64,000 nucleotides of DNA from an uncultured Lachnospiraceae bacterium (GTDB lineage: Bacteria; Bacillota; Clostridia; Lachnospirales; Lachnospiraceae), in contig CATKXR010000017.1 of the NCBI GenBank assembly GCA_949840805.1, positions 1 through 64,000 on the forward strand. Reading direction: 5' to 3'. This document shows, one piece after another, positions 51,957-60,527 of this stretch. The notes beneath the pieces are model-generated. The model ran no database searches. It had not been told where the DNA came from and saw only the letters and a program-made list of their open reading frames with translations. Within the stretch, counting starts at the first letter, position 1. The number at the start of each line of letters is the position of its first letter. Made by a program: the position numbers and the translations under genes.

Positions 51957-53550
51957 AATATATTGTGATTTTTTCCATCAAAAACAGATTACTTTTAATC
52001 CTGGTCTGAGTGTTGTTTTGGGTACCAATACTGGAGATAATTCTATTGGGAAGTCTACATTTTTGTTGATTATCGATTATGTTTTTGGTGGCAGTAAATA
52101 TGCTGAAACAAAGGATATAATTAATAATGTTGGTTCCCACGATATTTTTTTCTCGTTTATATTTGACGAAATAATCTATAAATTTTGTAGGAATAGTATA
52201 GAAATGCATACTGTTTGGAGATGTAATGAAAAGTATGAAAAAACAGAGGCAATGGATTTGGTTGACTACTGCAAATGGTTAGATTCCAAATATAAAATCT
52301 GTTTACCTGAGTTATCTTTCCGAGATGCAGTGGGTCGATATATTAGAGTATATGGAAAAAATAATTGTGATGAAAGACATCCTCTACATTATGTAGCAAC
52401 TGAAAAGACTGAAAAAGCATGTTTTGCATTGCTAAAACTCTTTAATGCCTATACTTCGTTAAAAGAGATAGAATCAGAGGCACGTCGATCCGAATCTGAA
52501 TTGATCGCATATAAGAAAGCGCAGACTTTACAATTTATTGCAAAGATTACAAAGAAAACTTTTAAACAAAACCAAAAGGATATTGAACATATATCAGAGA
52601 AAATCCAAATGTTATCATCTAATTTGGAGCAAGGATTGTTGGAGGTTGATGCAACGGCTTCGGAGCAGGCTGTTTATGTAAAGCAACTTCTTTCTAGAGC
52701 GCGTCGTGCAAGAAGTAAAGTTCAAGCCCAGTATAATATACTGGATGAAAATGGGAACTATCCCTTTTCTGCAACTACAGATACATTCACAGATTTACAA
52801 CGATTTTTTCCAGATACCGCTATAAAGCAATTACAAGAGATAGAGCAATTTCATAGAATGATTTCTTCGGTATTTAAATCGGAACTTAGAACGGAACGTT
52901 CTAAAATAGAAAATGAGTTGGCTGAGTATGACAAAATTATAGATGAGTATGAAAGTCAGTTGCAAGAACTTATTCAAAATCCCAATTTATCAAAGGCAAT
53001 TCTTAAACAGCATGCTGAATTATTGAGAGAAAAAGACCGAATGCAAAAGGAGAATGATGCGTATATTCAACTTCAACAATTAAAATCAAAACGTGATATA
53101 GATGCGGAGCGATTGATGAAAATCAAGCAACAACAATTTGCCATGATTTCTTATCAGATCAATGATGAAATGAACAAGATAAATGACATCATCTATGAAG
53201 GCTCTTATAATGCGCCTATATTGGATTTTACGGAGACTGGTTATCAGTTTTTTACACCAGATGATACTGGTACTGGGATTGCGTACAAAGGTCTTGTTGT
53301 ATTTGATCTTGCAGTACTCAAATTGACTAGATTACCTATATTAGTACATGATTCTGTTGTGTTAAAGCAGATATCAGATGATGCAATTGAGAGAATTATT
53401 GAGTTGTATTCGTCTTGTGGAAAACAAGTGATTATCGCATTGGATAAGCAAGATTCGTATAGTGAGAAAACGGCTGACCTTTTAGGTGATGCGTCTGTTT
53501 TAAGACTGAGTAATAATGGAAAAGAACTGTTTGGAAGGTCATGGGGATGA
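51946..53550 (+). CDS. ABC-3C ATPase, DUF2326/SMC-like
   Basis: The 534-residue protein has an SMC/RecN-like split ABC ATPase. The N-terminal Walker A is DNSIGKSTFLLIIDY, a long coiled coil fills residues about 170-410, and the C-terminal part has LPILVHDS (Walker B type) and a following helix with SSCGKQVIIALDK. DUF2326 proteins of this form are the ATPases of ABC-3C conflict systems. It probably senses invading or damaged DNA and licenses the HNH partner. Confidence 0.78.
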   Translation: MLHEIYCDFFHQKQITFNPGLSVVLGTNTGDNSIGKSTFLLIIDYVFGGSKYAETKDIINNVGSHDIFFSFIFDEIIYKFCRNSIEMHTVWRCNEKYEKTEAMDLVDYCKWLDSKYKICLPELSFRDAVGRYIRVYGKNNCDERHPLHYVATEKTEKACFALLKLFNAYTSLKEIESEARRSESELIAYKKAQTLQFIAKITKKTFKQNQKDIEHISEKIQMLSSNLEQGLLEVDATASEQAVYVKQLLSRARRARSKVQAQYNILDENGNYPFSATTDTFTDLQRFFPDTAIKQLQEIEQFHRMISSVFKSELRTERSKIENELAEYDKIIDEYESQLQELIQNPNLSKAILKQHAELLREKDRMQKENDAYIQLQQLKSKRDIDAERLMKIKQQQFAMISYQINDEMNKINDIIYEGSYNAPILDFTETGYQFFTPDDTGTGIAYKGLVVFDLAVLKLTRLPILVHDSVVLKQISDDAIERIIELYSSCGKQVIIALDKQDSYSEKTADLLGDASVLRLSNNGKELFGRSWG

Positions 53551-54088
53551 TTTGGATAAAGAAGTCCGATTCTAAAAGATTGTTAGACTTTGTTTTCTAC
53601 ATAGGTTTCTCTGCTTTTTAAGGAAGCTGTATATTTTGTTATTATTTCAAAAAATATTATGATTGAATTAAGTGTGTTTAAATGTGTTGTTATAGTTGAT
53701 GACATACTTAGATTAAAATAAAAAATGCGTTAAAATAATGTAAAATTTGTAGTTCTTATAACAAGAGAGAGATCGTTAGCGTTGAAGATTAAGATTTGAA
53801 AAATTGGCAAAATTGAAAAAAGCTAGGAAACATGGGGCTTCTGAGGGTTTTCCTCAGGAGCTCTTGTTTACATAATTCGGCTTTCCGAAATGTTTTTCAG
53901 GGGTTTTCCGAAGACTTTCCGAAAAATTGCACTCTAAAATTCCGAATTTTCCTCCGAAAATCCTACCTATCATCCGAAATTTTTGCGATTTTTGAAAAAA
54001 TGGCAGTAAGGTCAAAAATTAAGAATTTCGTAATAAATACCTAAAACAAGCAAAAACTGCCTCCATTGGCATGAAGGCAGGCAGTATC
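53551..54088. repeat. Intergenic region with phased CCGAA array
   Basis: No gene is supported; a 70-codon ORF is made of the repeats. TTCCGAA-like motifs have CCGAA at 53885, 53908, 53919, 53942, 53954 and 53974, with spacings of 23, 11, 23, 12 and 20 bases, close to whole DNA turns. Before it, CTGAGG-GTTTT-CCTCAG (53841-53857) is a hairpin after the ABC-3C operon. Confidence 0.6.
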
Positions 54089-56149
54089 TTAGTATTCTGT
54101 AGGTTCAAGGAAAAATAGTTTGTCACCCTCTTTAAACCGGACCGTGACAAAAGACAAGGTTTTCCGAATCACAGTTCCAGGACCAAAGGTTTTATGGTGG
54201 ACTCCCATCCCTTTCTGGAAAGAGGCAGGGTCTCCTTCTTTGAATTCTTTTTCAATCCCCTTTCTCCGCAATTGCCGTTCGTTTTCCGTTTTTTGGTTTT
54301 CTTTATTCCTCCATTGGACATCCTCTTTTATTTCTGAGAGAAAAATAGAAGGCTTTATTTGAGTCTTCTTATGTCTAAATCCTGGTTTAGATGTATGGTT
54401 CAGGAGATATAATCTCTCCCTTGCCCGTGTCATGGCCACATAGAATAATCGGCGTTCTTCCTCCAGTTCTGATTTTTTCGCTGCTTTTGCGATGGGGGTA
54501 TATCCTTCACAGCAGTTGATGATAAATACAACGTCCCATTCAAGGCCTTTTGAACGATGCATGGTAGACAAGGTCACACCTTTCGTAGTTCGTTCCTTCA
54601 TTTGGCTGCGGTGGCAGTGGATATGTGATACCGCGGCAGAATACCATGAGTGGCGATCAGCAAAATGTTCCGAGTCAGATACATAGTAATTCAGTTTTTC
54701 TAAGAGACTGGAGGAATCCTGGCCAGTGAATGCTGCGTATTCATCCAGATATCTTTGATATCCAATCCGATTGGAAATACCGGATACCTTTTCTTGCAAT
54801 GTTCTTCCTCTTAGGCCGCATAAGTCTGAGTAAAGATTCAGGACTTGCTCGACCGGGGAATGAAACTGGGAGGAACACGAGCGGGCAGCGTCCGTCAATG
54901 CTGTTTCTGTAAATTCCTTTACATTCCGAAACGCGGATTCCTTTAGATAGCGGCCAGGTCTGTTTAATATCCGAATCAGATCTTCTGTCCGGAAATTTCC
55001 GTCAATCAGATTTAAGTATGCCATGATATCGGTAAAGATAAAGTGTTCATAAATGTCCCGGATAGGTTCCGGGGAACTGTATTCCAGATGATGGCTTTCC
55101 AGTACAGCGGCCACATCTTCCAGTTCCTGGTTTGTCCGTGACAGTACCGAGATGGATGAAAGCGGGATTCCGGAAGTTCTTAGCCGTGTGATCTCCTTGG
55201 CCAGATATTCAATTTCCTCCAGCCTTCCAGGAGAAGAATGAAAGATAACCTGGCCGTTTCCGCTTCTGGCAGCTTGAATATCTTTTTGAAACCGTTGCGA
55301 GTTATGCTCGATCAGATTTTTTGCGGCGGTAATGATTTCTGGACGGGAGCGGTAATTGATATCCATGTGGATTTCATGAGCGTTGGGAAAATCCTTTTTA
55401 AAGTCCAGCATGATGTCAGGGTTTGTACCCCGAAAAGAATAGATGGACTGGTCATCATCGCCAACGACACACAGATTTCCTTGTTCTCCCGCAAGCAGGT
55501 AAAGGATTTCTTTCTGAATATGGTTTGTGTCCTGGTATTCATCGCAAATGATGTATTTATATGTCTGCTGGCATTTTTTCAAAAGCCTGGAGTTTTTCTT
55601 TAAAGATTCCAGACATCTCCAGAGAAGGTCGTCAAAGTCCATAACATCTGCCTCATGTTTCTTTTCTTCATAGATGGAATATAAGCGTAAAAATTCCTCT
55701 GAAGAGAGAAGTGAAGGGCAGAACGTATCGAGATCAGAAACCTTGCTTTTAAATACGCTGATAACGTTTAGTATTTCTTTGACAGCAGTGGCATCTGGTA
55801 TTTTTGCATCCCTCATGGAACTGCGGATCAGGGAGACCTGATCTTCCGGGGATAGGATTCTGGGTGGCTTTCCCAATACCTGGAACAGAATTTTCAGGCA
55901 GAGGGAGTGGATGGTGCAAAACATGGCACCGCATTCCCCATAGCTTTTATGATAACGGTCTTTCATTTCCCTGGCAGCGGCTTCCGTAAAGGTTACCATG
56001 ACGATGGAGGGGGCAGGGATGTCGGCTTCAGTCATGGAATGGATCCGGCGGATCATGGTTGTGGTTTTGCCGGAACCGGGGCAGCTGATTAAAAGGACCT
56101 GACCTTTATGAGTGCGGATCGCCTCATCCTGGGCTGAATTTTTTTCCAT
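54089..56149 (-). CDS. UvrD/PcrA-like superfamily 1 DNA helicase
   Basis: The 686-residue protein has the SF1A motifs in order: Walker A SCPGSGKTTTMIRRI, TFTEAAAREMKDR (Ia), YIICDEYQDTNHIQ (II), VGDDDQSIYSFRGTNPDI (III), ITLSTMHRSKGLEWDVVFI (V) and RRLFYVAMTRARERLYL (VI). The C-terminus has a Tudor-like VHHKTFGPGTVIRKTLSFVT element as in PcrA. It translocates 3' to 5' on DNA, in repair or replication. On the minus strand and away from operon partners, it may serve the mobile element that holds the DnaE-like gene. Confidence 0.9.
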   Translation of the reverse strand: MEKNSAQDEAIRTHKGQVLLISCPGSGKTTTMIRRIHSMTEADIPAPSIVMVTFTEAAAREMKDRYHKSYGECGAMFCTIHSLCLKILFQVLGKPPRILSPEDQVSLIRSSMRDAKIPDATAVKEILNVISVFKSKVSDLDTFCPSLLSSEEFLRLYSIYEEKKHEADVMDFDDLLWRCLESLKKNSRLLKKCQQTYKYIICDEYQDTNHIQKEILYLLAGEQGNLCVVGDDDQSIYSFRGTNPDIMLDFKKDFPNAHEIHMDINYRSRPEIITAAKNLIEHNSQRFQKDIQAARSGNGQVIFHSSPGRLEEIEYLAKEITRLRTSGIPLSSISVLSRTNQELEDVAAVLESHHLEYSSPEPIRDIYEHFIFTDIMAYLNLIDGNFRTEDLIRILNRPGRYLKESAFRNVKEFTETALTDAARSCSSQFHSPVEQVLNLYSDLCGLRGRTLQEKVSGISNRIGYQRYLDEYAAFTGQDSSSLLEKLNYYVSDSEHFADRHSWYSAAVSHIHCHRSQMKERTTKGVTLSTMHRSKGLEWDVVFIINCCEGYTPIAKAAKKSELEEERRLFYVAMTRARERLYLLNHTSKPGFRHKKTQIKPSIFLSEIKEDVQWRNKENQKTENERQLRRKGIEKEFKEGDPASFQKGMGVHHKTFGPGTVIRKTLSFVTVRFKEGDKLFFLEPTEY

Positions 56150-56502
56150 GTAAGATACCTCTCTATTTCTGTATAGTTTTCTTAGGAATTATGGGGAGGA
56201 AAAGGGGGAGTCAGGATGAGGCAGTGGCCTGGATTGTATGGAAATCCAATTTATCCGTATGGATTCCAATGCATAATTCTAATTGTAGATGAATAAAGGC
56301 ATGAGAGGAGATGGCAAAAGATTTAATATGGGCAAAAAGGGATATTCCGGAACATATGAGGCCTCTGGAAGTCAGTGTATTTGGAAAAAGGGGATAGCAG
56401 ACGGTATCATATACAAGGGAAATGTAAGTAAAGTGGAAAATAGGATTCAAGGTTTCTGACAGAAATTTATAAAAAATGAGAAGGCTATGATAGGAAGCGA
56501 AA
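56150..56502. other. Intergenic region without recognised features
   Basis: 353 bases, AT-rich. The helicase leader (AGAGAGGTA, complement) is at its left end. I see no hairpin, repeat or coding signal in the rest. Confidence 0.4.
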
Positions 56503-56811
56503 GTGATAAAGACAACACAGGAAATGTTAGAGGATATTGTGGAATTAAAAAGGCTAAAAGGAGATATGGTTTGTTTTGAGATTAATGAGCAGTCATGTAT
56601 TTTTATTGAGATTTTTGCTTATGGGAACAAAGATACGTTAAACATTGCAATAGAATGGAGAGATTCGGATACGGATGAGCCGTTTGAAGCGGCTGTTTGT
56701 AGTTGTGATGATGATAGGGAAATTGAAAGCGCGCTGGATTATATCAGGAGATGTGCATTGGACGATGAATCTGAGAACAACAAAGATTTTGATAAAACAT
56801 ACTTGAAATGA
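56503..56811 (+). CDS. Unknown acidic protein
   Basis: The 102-residue product starts at GTG 56503. It is acidic, with alternating strands (VCFEINEQSCIFIEIFAY, NIAIEWRDSDTDEPFEAAVC) and a helix (REIESALDYIRRCAL). No family recognised. Its stop overlaps the ATG 56808 of the next frame, suggesting co-translation. Confidence 0.5.
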   Translation: MIKTTQEMLEDIVELKRLKGDMVCFEINEQSCIFIEIFAYGNKDTLNIAIEWRDSDTDEPFEAAVCSCDDDREIESALDYIRRCALDDESENNKDFDKTYLK

Positions 56812-56831
56812 ATTCAAAAGGAGAAAATACT

Positions 56832-57509
56832 ATGGGAAAAAAATTAGCAGGGAAGGCTATGGAGGAAATCAGTGCTTCGAAAGGAATTGACAATGGGAGG
56901 CAGCATGGGCAGCAAAAGGAAGAAAGAAATTCCAAGCTCCCTAAAAAGACAAATACCAATTTGGTTCCCAAAGAATATAGTCTTCTTGGTATAACGGACG
57001 TTATGGAATGGGAAGAAAAGGAGAGAATGATCAGTCAAAATAACGAGGCGTATACCAGAAGCCAGTATGAGAAGATGAGGATAAAGGTACTTGGAGAGTA
57101 TGACGATTTGTTTTATTCCGTGGAACTTCCGGCTGGCTGGAGGATTCAGACAACCAGCAGCTCTGTATGGAGTGATTTGCTGGATGGCAAAGGGCGGAAA
57201 CGGCTTTCATTTTTTCATAAGGGATCTTTGTGGGACAGAGACGCTTTCAGCAATTTTGTCTGCCGGTATACTTTTTGTATCATGCCTTTTGATAATTTTG
57301 AGACAGACGTGGAGTATGAGGAACGGGTATTTAAGCCGTGGAGACTGTTTATAATGGACAGCGGTGAGATTATAGAAAAACTGGCGGAAGTGACGGTGAG
57401 CACGAAGAAGGAATACTTTGCTTTGCATGATAAATTCAGAAAAATAGCAAGGAGTTTTTTGGATGAATATTATCCTGACTGGGAGGACGTGAATGCGTAT
57501 TGGGATTAG
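56832..57509 (+). CDS. Unknown protein
   Basis: The 225-residue product starts at 56832, with AAGGAG at 56818-56823; an in-frame ATG at 56808 is also possible. A basic, polar N-terminal 45 residues precede a compact domain rich in aromatics (LFYSVELPAGWRIQ, SFFHKGSLWDRDAFSNF, FKPWRLFIMDSGEI) and a helical end. No family recognised. It is probably mobile-element cargo. Confidence 0.6.
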   Translation: MGKKLAGKAMEEISASKGIDNGRQHGQQKEERNSKLPKKTNTNLVPKEYSLLGITDVMEWEEKERMISQNNEAYTRSQYEKMRIKVLGEYDDLFYSVELPAGWRIQTTSSSVWSDLLDGKGRKRLSFFHKGSLWDRDAFSNFVCRYTFCIMPFDNFETDVEYEERVFKPWRLFIMDSGEIIEKLAEVTVSTKKEYFALHDKFRKIARSFLDEYYPDWEDVNAYWD

Positions 57510-57595
57510 GCACTGGGAGTCAAAGACTTTCCATTGCTTTTATGTTAGGAACAATATTTGGCTGACTGATTTAGAAAGATTGATGGAGGACAGGG

Positions 57596-57802
57596 ATGTT
57601 TGAGATAAAGGATACCAGTTTTCCAAAAGAATTTTACAACTGTGAGAGCTGTGGAAGCCATGCAGATGACATGAAATCGATATTCATTTTCCGGGTTGTA
57701 AACGTAAATGGAAAAATGGTGAGGGTAGGCGAGAACATAGGTGAAGTGAGACTGTGCAGAAAGTGTAGGATCGAAATGAGCAGGCTGTTAAGTGAGCAGT
57801 AG
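57596..57802 (+). CDS. Small zinc-ribbon-like protein
   Basis: The 68-residue protein has two Cys pairs, YNCESCGS and LCRKCRI, separated by about 36 residues. This suggests a structural zinc site. AGGACAGGG precedes the ATG. No further family could be named. Confidence 0.6.
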   Translation: MFEIKDTSFPKEFYNCESCGSHADDMKSIFIFRVVNVNGKMVRVGENIGEVRLCRKCRIEMSRLLSEQ

Positions 57803-57956
57803 GAGTTTTATGTAAAAGAGCCGTTACTGTTCGTTGAGTGGCAGGGAACAGTAACAAAGAGCCATAGCGGCAAAAATTATCTACTGCCGGTAGATTTACA
57901 AACCGGGAGGGATGGGCTATAATGGTTGACATCAGGAAAGAAAGGGAGAAAAGACA

Positions 57957-58097
57957 ATGACTACCATGTTCATGACCAGCAAATGCAAAAAGCAGCAGCA
58001 AAAACGCGCTTGTGGGAAGCGTGCATTTGTGATGGGCTCATGGATAAGCAGGAAAACAGGGCAGACGGATCCGAATTCCGGGATGAGATATACCTGA
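57957..58097 (+). CDS. Possible short basic protein
   Basis: A 46-codon ORF (MTTMFMTSKCKKQQQKRACG...) with GGGAG about 10 bases upstream. It is rich in Lys, Gln and Arg. An overlapping 64-codon ORF from 57926 competes in another frame. This is a weak call. Confidence 0.3.
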   Translation: MTTMFMTSKCKKQQQKRACGKRAFVMGSWISRKTGQTDPNSGMRYT

Positions 58098-58118
58098 ATT
58101 TGAATTTTATGGAACCAT

Positions 58119-58154
58119 AAACCGCTTATCCGTGATGGGTAGGCGGTTTTTTCG
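58119..58154 (+). terminator. Rho-independent terminator before the tRNA cluster
   Basis: AAACCGCTTATCC ... GGGTAGGCGGTTT followed by T-run. Confidence 0.8.
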
Positions 58155-58239
58155 TGGGGAAAAGTGCGCCGGAGAGGGTGTGACAGGAAGGATTTCTATA
58201 AGTGGAGCGGTTCCGAGAGGGTGGATGAAGCTCTGATAC

Positions 58240-58312
58240 GCGCATATAGCTTAACTGGCAGAGCAGCCGGCTCTTAACCGGCAGGTTCAGGGTTCGACTC
58301 CCTGTATGCGCA
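58240..58312 (+). tRNA. tRNA-Lys (CTT)
   Basis: 73 bases. Acceptor stem GCGCATA/TATGCGC is perfect, with anticodon arm GCCGG-CTCTTAA-CCGGC (anticodon CTT), T arm CAGGG-TTCGACT-CCCTG and discriminator A. CCA is not encoded. Confidence 0.9.
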
Positions 58313-58316
58313 TTGG

Positions 58317-58389
58317 GCGTGTGTAACTCAGTTGGAAGAGTAACCGGCTTTTAACCGGTAAGTCGTGGGTTCGAGCCCCACCACACGCA
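58317..58389 (+). tRNA. tRNA-Lys (TTT)
   Basis: 73 bases. Acceptor stem GCGTGTG/CACACGC, D arm with ACTC...GAGT, anticodon arm ACCGG-CTTTTAA-CCGGT (anticodon TTT), T arm GTGGG-TTCGAGC-CCCAC, discriminator A. Only four bases separate it from tRNA-Lys (CTT). Confidence 0.9.
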
Positions 58390-58477
58390 TGCACCGATGT
58401 ATGGCTGGACGGAGACGCCTTGGAGCAACCGTTCAGGGCTATCCGAACGGTTATGCCTTGCATATTAAAGTTAAGAA

Positions 58478-58548
58478 TGCGGATTGGCGTAGAGGAAGCG
58501 CGGCCGGCTCTGACCCGGCAGGCAGAGGTTCGATTCCTTTATCCGCAG
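58478..58548 (+). tRNA. Probable tRNA-Gln (CTG)
   Basis: 71 bases. Acceptor stem TGCGGAT/ATCCGCA is perfect and has the T1-A72 pair typical of tRNA-Gln. The anticodon arm is GCCGG-CTCTGAC-CCGGC (anticodon CTG), T arm AGAGG-TTCGATT-CCTTT, discriminator G. The D stem is only three pairs (GCG/CGC), so function is less certain. Confidence 0.65.
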
Positions 58549-58654
58549 GTTCTAAGGAAGCCAGTATATGTGGCAGATAATAGGGATTGGAGTTTGGGAT
58601 AGTCACCAGGGTCAGGCCAGCTTGGTCTTAGTTTATTGTATTGAGATGAATAGA

Positions 58655-58784
58655 GGGGATATAGCGTAATTTGTCACCAACCGTTAGGTTGATGACCTGC
58701 GTGCGCATCAGCGCACTTCCTCGAACGATGGCAGCGCACGGGAATTTGACTCCCGATGGAACCGTTCGAGCTGGTTTATCCCTG
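58655..58784 (+). other. 130-nt tRNA-like element
   Basis: The two ends fit a tRNA: acceptor GGGGATA/TATCCCT, T arm AACCG-TTCGAGC-TGGTT. The middle is about 50 bases too long and holds extra hairpins (CAACC-GTTA-GGTTG, GTGCGC-ATCA-GCGCAC, CGGGA...TCCCG). It is not a normal tRNA. It could be a tRNA with inserted DNA or a tRNA-like RNA. Confidence 0.45.
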
Positions 58785-58812
58785 CTTTTGTGTTATTGTC
58801 AGATTGGGAGAA

Positions 58813-59337
58813 ATGATTGAGAGGAAAATGGATAAGATCAAAAATATGAGGGCATTTCAGGACGGGAGGCGTCTGGTAATTGTAATTGAGGATGCGGATG
58901 ACGCTATGCTGTCATTGGTAAGGACTATGTTATCCGGAACGATTCCGGCTGTACAGCATATGGCTCCGCCGCCCATGGAACCTCCGAAAACAAAGGTGCA
59001 GGATATGAAGGAAATTCTGCCTGTTTCTGTGGGAACAGCGCCTAAATTTATACAGAAAAACACAGGGCAGATATTGCATGATAGCAAAGGTAAAATGGCA
59101 GAACAACCGCAAAAAGAGAATATCTCCAATGACAGCACAGAATCCAAAACGGATTTTGACGTGGAACATGCTTCCTATTTTGAGATAAAGGACTTTTTAT
59201 TATCCCAGCGTGAAAATGTCCATTTGAAGGAGATTTTATTTGCCAGAACAAAAAGCTGGGACTTGGATTTTGTATTGAATGTTAAAGGCGAAAAAGAACT
59301 GAAAGAAATTGGGAGACAGCTTATGAAAGGTAGGTAA
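58813..59337 (+). CDS. Unknown protein after the tRNA cluster
   Basis: About 174 residues from ATG 58813 (or about 169 from ATG 58828 behind GAGAGGA). The N-terminal part has a strand-helix start (RLVIVIEDADDAMLSLVRTM). A Pro/Lys/Gln-rich linker and a C-terminal helical region (LLSQRENVHLKEILFART) follow. No family recognised. An upstream in-frame start at 58756 would lie inside the tRNA-like element. Confidence 0.55.
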   Translation: MIERKMDKIKNMRAFQDGRRLVIVIEDADDAMLSLVRTMLSGTIPAVQHMAPPPMEPPKTKVQDMKEILPVSVGTAPKFIQKNTGQILHDSKGKMAEQPQKENISNDSTESKTDFDVEHASYFEIKDFLLSQRENVHLKEILFARTKSWDLDFVLNVKGEKELKEIGRQLMKGR

Positions 59338-59542
59338 CGTTTTGGGGGGCTGGAAGGAATAGGAAGGATAGAGAAGACCGCAGCAAATAGATAGGATGCG
59401 GTCTCCTTTTGCGTATAGGGGGGGATAGGAAAATGATATCTTCCTATGGTATTGGTAACTGGCAGGGAAGTTGAAAGGGGGAGAGAAAAGAAGTATCGCC
59501 TTGCATAATTACCATGAAACATAGAGGAATTTTAGGAATCTG

Positions 59543-60337
59543 ATGAGCGAGGAGACAATGATAGATAAGGAATGGGTATTAACCGATAATGATCGTTTTC
59601 GAATATGCAGAAAGCTGGAGAGAGGCTTATATGAACTGTATCAGATTCATTTTATGAGTCCTCTTCGAGATGCGGACAAAGAGACGGATGTATATGTCAT
59701 CGCTCATGATTTAGTGAGTGCAGGGAATATTGATAAATCCGTCTTCATGCTTTATGGCTTTGACTCTATAGAAGCTGTGAAGGAACAATTTGGCGATGAC
59801 TGGGAACGGGTACTTGCTGAATGGAATTTTGAAGTCGATTCCAGCAACAGGGACAATATTCTGATGCTTAACAGTAATCCTTATTTAACCTGGGAAAAGG
59901 CCAGAAAATTAATCTGCCAGTTGTCAGGCTTCACCTGCGATCTTTTCATGAATACCATGATGAGGAAGAAGGAATACTCTTCCGGGCGATACCGGTTTTC
60001 CTATGTCCCGGAGACCAAATCTGTAAGGATTGAAAAGGAAGACAAAAGTGAAATCTATTCGGTCAAATCCGGTGAAGAGATGGATGATCTGATTTATATG
60101 CGATCCCTGCCATTTGGAATCTGTCAGTATTGCGGACTTCCCAAGGAAGCCGGGTATCAGTATGAGATAATATTTTTTTGCTGCAAGGAAGAGCTGGAAC
60201 CGTATATGGATGACCTTTATGGTGAGGGAAACTGGAGAAGGGAGTGTTGGGGAGAAAAGGAATGTTCTTATGAATACCGGGAAGGGAAAGAAAGCCCTTG
60301 GAAGGAAGAACTTATCCATTATGTAGAATGGATATAA
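59543..60337 (+). CDS. Unknown protein with Cys pair
   Basis: The 264-residue product is acidic and aromatic-rich. Notable parts are YVIAHDLVSAGNIDKSVFML, YGFDSIEAVKEQFGDDW and a C-terminal region with CQYCGLP and FFCCKEE, a possible zinc site. No family recognised. A short hairpin with T-run (GGCCGCC...GGTC) follows near 60358-60386. Confidence 0.6.
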   Translation: MSEETMIDKEWVLTDNDRFRICRKLERGLYELYQIHFMSPLRDADKETDVYVIAHDLVSAGNIDKSVFMLYGFDSIEAVKEQFGDDWERVLAEWNFEVDSSNRDNILMLNSNPYLTWEKARKLICQLSGFTCDLFMNTMMRKKEYSSGRYRFSYVPETKSVRIEKEDKSEIYSVKSGEEMDDLIYMRSLPFGICQYCGLPKEAGYQYEIIFFCCKEELEPYMDDLYGEGNWRRECWGEKECSYEYREGKESPWKEELIHYVEWI

Positions 60338-60527
60338 GTAAAAGTCTCTTTAGGAAAGGCCGCCGCATAGATCAGCGGTCTTTTTTATGCACACGGGACG
60401 GAAAGGAAACATGGCCGCTAATGCGACCCCGCTCTGGAGCGAGTGTGCGTCAAGACGCACACGTTCTTGTTTCCAGGGTTCTTATCTCATAATTATAGGG
60501 AACGGGAAAAAGAAATGGAGATAGCCT

